The position numbers were made by a program, and so were the translations under genes. This document shows, in pieces, positions 43,679-53,457 of a stretch of DNA of 64,000 bases. Positions within the stretch are counted from its first letter, which is position 1. The number at the start of each line of letters is the position of its first letter. A model generated the notes under the pieces. It ran no database searches and had not been told where the DNA came from. It was given only the letters and a program-made list of their open reading frames with translations. This DNA comes from Pisolithus tinctorius (lineage: Eukaryota; Basidiomycota; Agaricomycetes; Boletales; Pisolithaceae): positions 2,480,001-2,544,000 of the forward strand of contig JANFAH010000005.1 in NCBI GenBank assembly GCA_024663395.1. Reading direction: 5' to 3'.

Positions 43679-45813
43679 GTATCTGGATTGCGAACTACTC
43701 ACAGTTGGCTCGCCCACTCATTGACCTCTATTGCAAGAGTGCTCCGTTCATTTGGGGTCAGCCCCAGCAAGATGCGTTTGATGCCTTGAAGCTCGCCGTC
43801 TCGTCTGCTCCTGCCCTTTGCCCCATTGACTACTCATCTTACCTGCCAGTCGTTCTTTCCGTTGACACTAGTAACATCGCCGTTGGATTCGTTCTCTCTC
43901 AGTATGATGAAGAAGGTCGTAAACGTCCTGCTCGCTATGGCTCACTCCCCATCAATGAACGTGAATCTCGCTACAGTCAGCCTAAGCTCGAGCTTTATGG
44001 TCTTTTCAGAGCGCTTTGTCACTACCGTCTATATCTCTACAGCGTTCGTCATCTATGGGTAGAGGTTGATGCGAAGTACATCAAAGGTATGCTCAATGAT
44101 CCAGATCTTCAACCTAACGCTACTGTCAATCGCTGGATTGAGGGTATACTTCTCTTTGATTTTAAGCTCATTTATGTCCCTGCCATTCGTCACCAAGCCC
44201 CAGATGCCCTTTCCAGACGTCAACCTACAGAAGAGGAGTATGAAGAAGGTGAAGCTGATGCAGAGGAAGCTGATGAGTGGTTGGAGAATATTCTTTTTAC
44301 AGATGCCCGTCCGTCTTCAGTTTGCGCAACTCGTCGACGACTTGCGCACGAGTCCACATATGCCGTTACCCTCCCTTCATTCCTTTCCAATGATACATCT
44401 CAAGATGTCCTCTTACATCGGGTCCTGCACTTCCTTCGTACTACAGAACTTCCCCCGTTCCCTTCCAACACTGCTTGCAAGCGCTTCATTCGCAGATCCC
44501 TCCAGTTCTTCCTTTGTGGAGACCAGCTCTTTAAACGTCGAGGTCCCCATCCTCCAGCCAAGGTTGTCTTTGATCCCCATCTCCGTGTCCAGATCCTCAG
44601 TCATGCTCATGAAGAACTCGGTCATTGTGGAGTTTTTGGAGTCTTTCATACAGTCAGACAGCGCTTTTACTGGCCTCAGATGTATCAAGACGTTGCCCAT
44701 CATGTCCGCTCTTGCCATGAATGCCAGATCCGAAGCACTCGTAAAGCAGAGGTTCCCATCACCATTTCTGCTTCCCCCAGAATCTTTATGAAGGTCTATG
44801 TCGACGTCATGCTCATGCCCAAAGCATGTGGTTATCGCTATCTTGTCGCAGCTCAAGACGATCTTTCCCTCGCTGCAGAAGGTCGTGCTCTTCGTCATGC
44901 CAATGCAGACAGTCTCGCTAAGTTCTTCTGGGAAGAAGTCTTCTGTCGTTATGGTGTTATTGCCCAGGTTGTCACTGATAATGGCAGTGAGGTCAAGGGT
45001 GCCTTTGAGAAACTCATGAAGCACTACTCCATTCCTCAGATTCGCATCTCCCCATATAATTCCAAGGCAAATGGAGTTGTAGAACGCAGTCACTTTGTTA
45101 TCAGAGAGGCTATCATCAAGGCTTGTGAAGGAGATCTTTCCCTTTGGCCGTCCAAGGTCCATCATGCGTTCTTTGCAGACAAGGTCACTACTCGTCGCTC
45201 CACTGGATTTAGCCCCTACTTCCTGCTGCATGGTCTTGATCCCGTCCTGCCTTTTGATCTCTTCGAGTCTACCTATCTTGTTGAAGGATTCTACTCTGGA
45301 ATGTCGTCTCAAGAGCTTCTCGCACTTTGCATTCGTCAGTTGGAAAGAAGAGAAGAAGATATCAATGCTGCTTTCACTACATTGCAGAAGTCTCATTTAC
45401 GCTCCAAGGGTCAGTTTGAGAAGAGGTATGCTTTACGGTTGATGAAGTCGGCTTATGAGCCAGGAGATTTGGTGTTGGTTCGCAACACACAGATAGAGAA
45501 AGAACTGGATCGCAAGTCAAAGCCACGCTACCTTGGTCCCTATGAGGTTGTTCGTCACACCAAGGGAGGCTCCTACGTCCTTAAAGAACTCGATGGCACC
45601 ATTTCTGCTCGAGGTGTCGCAGCATTTCGACTCATTCCTTATTATTCTCGCCACACTCCCTTACCCAGCGTTATGGAAGAAGAAAGAGATGAAGAAGAAG
45701 ATAATAACAGCAGTAATGACAACGACAACGACAATGATGAAGAAGATGAATCAGATGATGAAAACAAAGACACCAATAATGATAACAACTACGACTCAGA
45801 CGACTATTCATGA
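43679..45813 (+). pseudogene. element B pol, second part (RNase H, integrase)
   Basis: Continuation of the pol frame split at 36123. RNase H region: LSVDTSNIAVGFVLSQYD and RYSQPKLELYGLFRAL. Integrase zinc finger: HEELGHCGVFGVFHTVRQRF with CHEC. Integrase core: VTDNGSEVKG and ANGVVERSHFVIREA. C-terminal region: SKPRYLGPYEVVRHTKGGSY. It ends in a low-complexity acidic Asn/Asp/Glu tail. No stop codon occurs in this half. At 44321-44350 a hairpin palindrome is translated as CATRRRLAHES. Because of element C and the TGA at 35428, the full pol cannot be made. Confidence 0.85.
44321..44350 (+). repeat. hairpin palindrome inside element B pol
   Basis: TGCGCAACTCGTCGACGA followed by CTTGCGCA, a member of the same family as in gag and the LTRs. 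It lies between RNase H and integrase. Confidence 0.75.
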
Positions 45814-45940
45814 TTTCCCTTTTTTCATTTCTTACGATACTGGTTGCCTGTCATTCTTTCCTTCATTTTTCTTTTTGTTTTCCCTGGGTTCCCTGCATTG
45901 GTTGCAATCGGGGACAATTGCATTTCTTCTTGCCGGTGGA

Positions 45941-47805
45941 TGTCACACACCAAAGGTGTTGTGGACATGGTTACAGCTGACTCTGCCTAACTCGTTGACG
46001 AGTTGCACACAATGCCCAAGCATGCAGATGAAGACTAAAGGCCTCATGTGAAGAAAGACTGTTGGACGTGAACAGTCATCCTTCGCACAAGAACAAGTTG
46101 TCAGTGCTAAAGAGAAAAGAGGAAGCGAGTTAAGTGCGCATTAAAGGTTTTTAGCGCCCGTGTACGGCATTCCGGTTTCCATCATATCTCTGCCGTTTCC
46201 AAAGATATCAACTCGGTTCACATACTCGCTTAAAGTGCTCAGCCCCACGATTCTTCCTTCCAAATTTGGAGAGGATCCTCGCACCCTACGCATTTCTACA
46301 GCACTCCATCCATCAGACGCTCATTTCGCAAGGTCCATCAATCATGGCCACCTCTTCGTCAGTCGTCTCGCTTGTCTCATTTGCCAGAGACAGTGGCTAC
46401 GTATATCTGCCAGGTGTTCCCACCAGCTTCCGTCCTGAAGCCCCCTGGTTCATCCCGTCATTGTCAGCCCCATCTCATCCCATGCAGCTTGGTCAGCGTG
46501 TTCTCCTTGTCAGTATGACTTCCAGAAGGATGTTCTTTGGTCACCTCAGGTCTGTCACTCAGTTAGAAAGGTCTTATGTGGTCGTTTCAGTCTCCCCGGT
46601 TGATGAAGCATATGGATCATTCCTCCCTGCTCCCTGCACCATCTTTATTCCAGTCTTGTCCGTCATTCTTCCTGCATTGCGACAGCTGCAGTATAATCTA
46701 CTGTCCTCCAGCCTCCCTGATCGCATTCATGACGAGTATGACATGCATCTTGCCTTCTTACTGCAAGATCCAGCAGAAGACGTTCCCCCTTCTCCTCCTC
46801 CTCCGTCAGAACCCCATTCATGAGGTTTTTGTTAACTTCGCTGAGAGGATGGAAGGGTGGGAGATGCGATCGCGTATGCTCTCATTGCCCCACAGACCCC
46901 CAATGCCCTAGCCCCCTTTGACACCTGACTCATGCCCTTCAATTCTGGAGTTAATACTTCCCTATCTGGAAATGCCGTCCATCTGTCATGCCATCTTTGG
47001 GTCTAGAGATGTCTCTGCCGAGATCTAACTTGCATTGCCACCCCCTAATGTGATATCAGTGTGCTTACTCAGTTTCTGATTCTATTTGACTCATTTTGTG
47101 ATGTTTTGACTATCCTTGACTCGTTCATTGCCAATACTTACCAATCTTCTTTGCTTGCATACTTTTCATTTCTCACTTACTCATCATGATTACTCAGTCC
47201 TTACTCATTACTTACCAAGTGTTTGTGCCTTGTTTGTCACAAGCTGTGCTCCCCCCACAGTATATAAACCCCCATGTACTTAGCTACCCAAGAATCAATC
47301 AAGAAGCAATTCAGAAGCAGTCCAGCAATCAGTTCAGTGCCCATCTCGTCGTCAACAGTTGAGGCTCCACAAAGGGGTCTATCTGTCATCATTCATATAC
47401 TTGGTAGTTGAGGCTCATTTGGAAGAGTCTATCTGCCTCCATCATTTCATCTGAAGCTTTATCCTCACACTTAGTCAGCAAGTTTGCTTAGTCACCCATC
47501 CACTCCTGTGTAACTCGTCATCGACTTGCGCCAGGAGCATATTTTATCAAAAGTCCATTACTCCCAAGTACTTTCAGCTGAACACCTTCACTCTGTTCAG
47601 CATCCCCTTCCCAATCATTGTCCATTCGTCTTCTCCTGTGTAACTCGTCGACGACTTGCGCCAGGAGCACCTCCACTTGAAGTCCCCCCCCACATCAGGT
47701 TTCTCTGCCCTCCAGGTTCCGCAGAGGTAAACCACCACTTGCTTGTATTTGTCTTTGGTGTTGGATTTGTTTGGTTTATACCAGCATTCCACACTTTGAC
47801 TCACA
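45941..47805 (+). repeat. 3' LTR of element B (1865 bp)
   Basis: Same ends and length as 28789-30653. It carries the intact LTR ORF and three hairpin palindromes (about 45982, 47507 and 47636). Confidence 0.88.
46344..46823 (+). CDS. ORF inside the LTR of element B (159 aa), function unknown
   Basis: Starts MATSSSVVSLVSFARDSG, continues YVYLPGVPTSF and LGQRVLLVSMTSRRMFFGH, and ends in a run of Pro, Ser and Glu. No known domain was recognised. The frame is open in this LTR and broken by a single CGA-to-TGA change in the other, so the ancestral LTR carried an open frame. It lies upstream of the TATA-like box, so any transcript would come from a promoter outside or early in the LTR. Confidence 0.45.
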   Translation: MATSSSVVSLVSFARDSGYVYLPGVPTSFRPEAPWFIPSLSAPSHPMQLGQRVLLVSMTSRRMFFGHLRSVTQLERSYVVVSVSPVDEAYGSFLPAPCTIFIPVLSVILPALRQLQYNLLSSSLPDRIHDEYDMHLAFLLQDPAEDVPPSPPPPSEPHS

Positions 47806-49592
47806 ACACTCACCGAAAGGAGGCACCCACGGCCAAACAACCCAACCAAGACAGAGGGTGGGAGAAGCGCCAAGATAAACGAAGATGGGAGACCCCATGG
47901 ATGAGCAAGGAAGAGCAAGAACGTCACAAGGCGGAAGGCCTATGTTTCATCTGTCACAAGGCGGGACACATGTCCCACAATTGCCCTGACCGGCATACCA
48001 TATCTTTGTTGGGTAAACCACCAGGGGTCTCAAGCTTTGGTATCGATGTCGACTTCAGGGATGTCGAGTGTCAACAGCAGCTGGCCAAATCGTCAGATAA
48101 TGACCCAGAGGCATCTGTGAATTTCATTGAAATGCATGGGCCCACGGGCCGAGACGATGATGACGACATACCTGACTTAGAAAGCGTCTGGAGTGACGAT
48201 GAGGGTGAGGACCAATGGGACAGCATCACCACTGACAATAGTGACCCAATCAGGGGAATGTGAGTGCATGTTTTCGACCGAAGGCAATTTCTGGGACACA
48301 ACTCAATGGGACCTGCGATCGGGCAGCCCCTAGAAGAATGTGCTGTAGAGCGGTTGTCAGGGATAAGCTATCCTGGGGATGACCCAAACTCACTTAGCAC
48401 TTTCATGGACACCCGATTTTTGGTCTATCCCATTGGAGACGGTCTGCACATGATAGCCAATAGTGAGAGGGATGTACTAAGTCCCACAGATGCGATCACT
48501 ATCAAGACTTCTTTACTGAAGAAACCCGCATTTTGCCTTGACTCCTGGTACTGGTTCAGAAAAGGGGAACATGCTGGGATAGCAAAACAGGACTTACACA
48601 AAGAAGAGAAAGTCCAGATGTGGAGATCCCCACCTATGGGCAGACCCATTGAGGAGGCCATTGTAGACAAACTTGAGACCTACAGCACGCGAGTACTTAA
48701 GGAAGAGAATCCAGGCTGATTCACGTGCATTAAAAAGGATGAATTTGCGTATGAGGTATATGACTACCATATGACATTATGCTTTGAGCTCCCTGTGCTA
48801 AGCTTGGAGTTGGAGGAATTTGATGTCATGAATTGGCATGTGAAGAGACTACTGCATGTGTGCATAGACCTGACTAGTTCTGGTTTTGACCTGCTCGATA
48901 ATGACGACCTGGGGTTAACCCAAATTATTGATAGAAACAAGGATGAGCTGGGCATCCATCAAGGCGAGCTGGGGGAGGACGTACCTTGTAATATGCTCCA
49001 TTTAAATGGCACAGCTGTCAAGACCACTGACTGGCTGATCCTACAGCGCAACTCTGCGATAGCCAAGGACTTTACATGAAGGGTTCCGAAGCCCCTGGTT
49101 GTGGTGGTGCACATAAACGGACACCCTGCTCGTGCTTTGATCGATACGGGATTGTTGGCTGACTTCATGTCAGTGACACTCGCAGAACAGTTAAAAGTAA
49201 AGCGCATACCTCTTGAAAAGCCGCTCACTATCCAGCTGGCAGTGCAGGGATCTCGTTTGAAAGTGAACTTCGGCACAAAGGTATGGTTCCAATACCAGGG
49301 GATCGACTGCGAACATCATTTCGACGTAATGAATATCCAAAACTACAATCTGATATTAGGAACCCTGTTCTTATTCCAACATAAGGCACTAGTAGGATTG
49401 CACTCACCGCAAGTTGTAATTGGCAGTACTACCCCCATGGAAATGAAAGGGTCGCAGGTATCCATGCTAGAGTCCAGAGCAACTGAAATATACAACGAAA
49501 GTCTTGAGAAGGTGTGGACCCCATGTAGTCAGCTTAGTCACAACATATGGGTAGCCTGTGTGCCAAATTACCATTACTCATGTAGAGCCTGA
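47806..49592 (+). pseudogene. element A, 3' part: gag zinc knuckle and protease, truncated
   Basis: Resumption of the frame of element A after the insertion of B. A basic segment (NQDRGWEKRQDKRRW) precedes the CCHC knuckle CFICHKAGHMSHNC (about 47944-47985). An acidic region and a retropepsin-like domain follow, with VHINGHPARALIDTG near 49105-49150 and NLILGTLFLF. In-frame TGA stops lie at 48261, 48717 and 49077, each where Arg is expected (GM-R-VHVF, PG-R-FTC, FT-R-RVPK). No reverse transcriptase follows: the element is cut at about 49590, where the tandem array begins. Confidence 0.75.
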
Positions 49593-51620
49593 TGTGGGCC
49601 TGTCAAATTAATTAAGTCATAACATATGAAGAGGCCTGGAAGCCCAGAGTGACAGCAGGAAATGAGCAGGCCCATGACAAGTATATTACAAGAGTCAATC
49701 CGTTGCAACTTATTGTCAGGCCCATCATGCATACAGCGGGTGCACCGCAACCCATGGACAGGCCCATCTGAAGCATGCTGCACCCATCGAAACTGATAGT
49801 CAGGCCCATCGAAGGGATAAGGAACTGGTCAGAAAATATGGGCAGGCCCATTGCTAATATGGCAGATGATGCAACATCTGATTGACAGGCCTGTCCAAGG
49901 GGTGTTCTACCCATCTAATCTTATGGGCAGGCCTGTCGGGAAAATATCAGATGATGTTACACCCCTGGGCGGGTCAGTGGGAGGGGTGCGATAGCTATCA
50001 GAAGATATGGGTAGGGCCTGGATCTTATGTGCAGGCCCACCATGTATATCACGGATGGGGTTGCAACCCATGGGGGGGCCTGGGGAATGGATGAAACATC
50101 CATGGGAACATATGGGCAGGCCTGTCAGGTATATAGCGGATGATGTGGTAACACGAGGACAGGCCTGTAAAAGGGGGGCGGCATGTACACCAACAAATGT
50201 CAGGCCCGCCACGTGTATCACGGATGAGGTCTCATCCCATGGGGGGGCCTGGGGAATGGATGAAACATCCATGGGAACATATGGGCAGGCCTGTCGGGTA
50301 TATCATGGATGATGTTGTAACATGTGGATGGGCCTGTAAAAGGGGTGCGGCATGTACACTAACATATGGCAGGCCTGCGATGTATATAACTGATGAGGTC
50401 TCAACCCATGGACGGGCCCGGCAATGAGATGATCCATGCGATGAATGTTATGGGCAGGCCCGTCGGGTATATAGTGGATGATGTAGTAAAACACGGATGG
50501 GCCCATAAAAGGAGTGTGGCATGTACACTAACATATGGCAGGCCCGCCATGTATATAAAGGATGAGGTCTCAACCAATGGACGGGCCCAGCAATGAGATG
50601 ATCCATGCGACAAATGATATGGGCAGGCCCGTTGGGTATATAGCGGATGATGTGGTAACACACGGACGGGCCCGTAAAAGGGGTGCAGCATGTACACTAA
50701 CATATGGCAGGCCTGCCATGTATATAACAGATTGGGTCTCATCCCATGGATGGGCCTGACAATGAGATGAGGCATGCAACGAATGTTATGGGCAGGCCCA
50801 GTCGGGTATATAGCAGAAGATGTGGTAACACACAGACGGGCCTGTAAAAGAGGGCAGCATGTACACTGACATATGGAAGGCCCACCATCTATATAGCGGA
50901 TGAGGTCTCAACCCATTGATGCGCCAAGAAAGGAGATGATCCATACGACAAATCTTATGGGCAGGCCCGTTGGGTATATAGCGGATGATGTGGTAACACG
51001 AGGATGGGCCGTAGAAGGGGTGTGGCATGAGCACTAACATATGGCAGGCCCGCCATGTATATAACGGATAAGGTCTCAACCGATGGATGGGCCCATGCAT
51101 GGGAAGACCCATCCAACAAATCTTATGGGGAGGCCCGTCGGGTACATATTGGATAATTTGTGTGACAAGAACGGGCCTGTGCATGGGATGTTCCATCCAA
51201 AAAATCATATAGGAAGGCACGACGGTTGTATCTTGGATGGGGTTGAAACCTATGGACGGGCCCGTCCATGGTGAATTCTATCCAACTAATGGTATGGGAG
51301 GGCCAATTGTGTCTATAGCAGATGGTGTTCGAAATCAGGGATGGGCCCATTGAACGGATACAATTTCGATCGGATAATGTGAACAGGCCTGGCAAATATA
51401 TCTCAGATGAGGTGACAACCCACAGAAGAGCCCGTACAAGTAATGTTGTGCACATGAAATGTTATGGGTGGGCCCATTGGGTAGATATCGGATGACATCA
51501 CAAACCACGAATGGGCAAATAGAAGGAAGATTGTACCAGTCGCAACCAATGGGCAGGGCCTCTGGGATATATCCGATCCAATCAAAAGCAAGCAACGGGC
51601 CAGTCCATGGGTGGTCCACA
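49590..51620. repeat. tandem array, 169-bp period, with GGGCCC-type cores
   Basis: The landmark CATGTACAC recurs at 50182, 50351, 50520, 50689 and 50858 (a diverged copy at 51026), which gives a period of 169 bp. Within each unit, CAGGCC and CGGGCC cores alternate about every 42 bp, each followed by GTATATA or a related AT-rich stretch. The edges (49590-50000 and 51200-51620) are more degenerate. The array lies between truncated element A and the KDZ genes, so it could be the subterminal repeat region of the KDZ transposon or an independent minisatellite. Frames across it are repeat artefacts. Confidence 0.75.
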
Positions 51621-52391
51621 AGTCAAACCCAATGGCTGACTGTGTCGCATATGTGGCAGATTCCTCCCCACTCCGCTGACAGGCATCTCCAAGAAGGTTG
51701 GGCAAGGCTAAACCAAGATGGAAGACATGCTCATTATCGATATGGCGCCTGTTGTCGCAACCCGTGGAGGTGTCCACTGTTGCTATCGTAGATGATAGCA
51801 AAGTATGTGAACAACCAGTAGAGGAAATGTATCCAGCCCATGTCATCACCAAATTGTTGCAGTATTGAGTGTGGCCTCCGGAAATCATATCCAATGTGAT
51901 TTTCAAGCTGGAATTGAAGGTGCAATATCAATGCACCGTTGATAGCTTCGATTGCCTTTCCAGGTGGTTGACCACATATTGGGTGCCAACTCATGTCGTA
52001 AGTCGAAAATATTGCAAATGCGGCGTTGGTACTCTTGCATTTCAGGATTTCCATCGGGCCATCTACCTCTTGACCGAAATCGAATGGCTGCCATGCAACG
52101 TCCTGCCAACACCTCCAATGATTGGCAAATGCATCTAACAGATGCTGTCTGCCAGTACATGATGGCAAGGCTGCATGAAGAAATAGTGGACGGCCCGTGT
52201 GCCCTGCCGGCAATATCCATTCCAATGCAAATAGCTTGCGAGGCGGATCACATTCTGGCCATCATCATACAAGCATATCGAGAATGCAGTGGGTACACAA
52301 GATCCGCCAAATGAAAAGTGATTAAAAGCATCAACAAGTGACCCACGACATAAAGCAGGGTGTTCAGACCGACCTGGCCCATTCAAACGAT
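51621..52391. other. unassigned stretch upstream of the dioxygenase
   Basis: Contains a minus-strand frame of 163 codons (51734-52225) and plus-strand frames that may include 5' exons of the dioxygenase gene (for example around 52162-52314). I could not choose a splice path. Confidence 0.3.
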
Positions 52392-53324
52392 ATGGAAATT
52401 ACATGTCCTACAGTGGTGATCAACAAGGAGGGCAGCATCCTGCTATGGTATCTTCCAAATGCCATCAGCCAAGCCTATCAGGTTGACCTTCTGAATTTCA
52501 GATTGCTTGCAATGCTAACATGGGGAGCAGTCAGAAGTTTGGAATTCTCTTGGACTGCTCAGCATTCCACTTCAACGGAGCCTGAAGTCACATGGAATGG
52601 GAGGATGGCAGAACGATGGGAAGAACTTTCGCAACGATGCAAATCTTAAAGGCGCGATAGACCTCTCACCTGCATGGTTTCAACAAGGGCGTGGGGTATG
52701 GAATATGCTATTGGCACATGGGTCAGGCTGAAATGCAGTTTCAAGCCGAGCAATGATGTGCATCATCCCGAAGTATCACGACTCTTAAAGTCAAAATTGC
52801 AACCGAAGGAGGTATGCGAATGGCTGCAGTGCACGGCTGGGCTACAAGCCGACCTATCGGGAGCACTGCGTATCATGCACCTGAAAATGTACCTGCATGG
52901 ATGGGAGGCAATAAGACGACTCAGATCAAAGGCTGCCGAACGGCAGGATGAAGATATGGAGGCCGTCTTGCCAATGTGGAACTTGGTCTACAGTTCTATG
53001 TCAGTGATGGTGAATCGTGCTTCACCTGCACATAAAGATACGAATGGCTGGAAGGTATGGCTAGACACCCTGCTTACCATCGGCAACTATCCACGGCTCC
53101 ACTTCTTGGTCCTGGAGCTCAGAATATGGCTGCAGTACAATCTGGGCACTGTAATTGCACTTGCGGGTTCAGCATTGATTCACCAAGTCGACGGCATAGA
53201 TGGCGATCGGGCATGCCTGGCATATTACATGCAAGAGAATGTCCATCGATACGTTCAAGTCCCACTATGTGAGAGGCCGCACATATCAGACATAGCAAGG
53301 GATTTGCAGGCAGCACAGACATAA
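52392..53324 (+). CDS. TET/JBP-family 2-oxoglutarate Fe(II) dioxygenase, 5' end uncertain
   Basis: Probable oxidase of 5-methylcytosine or a related base. Exons 52392-52481, 52531-52695 and 52746-53324 join in phase to 277 codons. Further 5' exons are likely because MEITCPTVVINKEGSILLWYLP is an internal-looking start. In the catalytic core, SPAHKDTNGW supplies the HxD iron ligands. YNLGTVIALAGSALIHQV supplies the distal His. GDRACLAYYMQENVHRYV carries the Arg that binds 2-oxoglutarate. This order matches fungal TET/JBP enzymes, which are known to travel with KDZ transposons. The acceptor of exon 3 (52745) is the least certain. All key residues are present. It converges with the minus-strand gene ending at 53458. 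Confidence 0.75.
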
Positions 53325-53457
53325 AGACATGGGCATATTAATTTATTGATGCATATCGAAAGATCATTCTCAATGTTCGGGGTTGTCATTGTGCCAAAAT
53401 CATGGTTCTTTGCATATCGATCTCTGTCATGCCAGGTGCAGTGGGAGATGATTATAT

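Larger units (their letters stand above)
28789..47805 (+). mobile_element. element B: Ty3/Gypsy-like LTR retrotransposon with very long LTRs, itself interrupted by element C
   Basis: Bounded by two 1865-bp direct repeats starting TGTCACAC and ending CTCACA. Without element C it is about 11.46 kb. Internal genes are a 1313-codon gag/protease ORF and a pol with reverse transcriptase, RNase H and integrase. It lies inside the gag frame of element A. The flanking 5-mers (GATGC on the left, ACACT on the right) do not match, so no target duplication remains. Confidence 0.88.

Noticed and set aside
44413..45396. Minus-strand frame of 327 codons
   Set aside because: Antisense shadow of the element B integrase region, with no recognisable protein features.
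26882..49079. TGA read as an amino acid in element A
   Set aside because: Host genes use TGA as a normal stop, and CpG deamination explains all cases more simply.
49600..51600. CRISPR-like array
   Set aside because: Repeats are 169 bp and contiguous with diverged sub-repeats, not short repeats with unique spacers, and the genome is eukaryotic.
49600..51900. Many 60-167-codon frames on both strands across the tandem array
   Set aside because: They follow the repeat period and have no start context, splice chain or domain.
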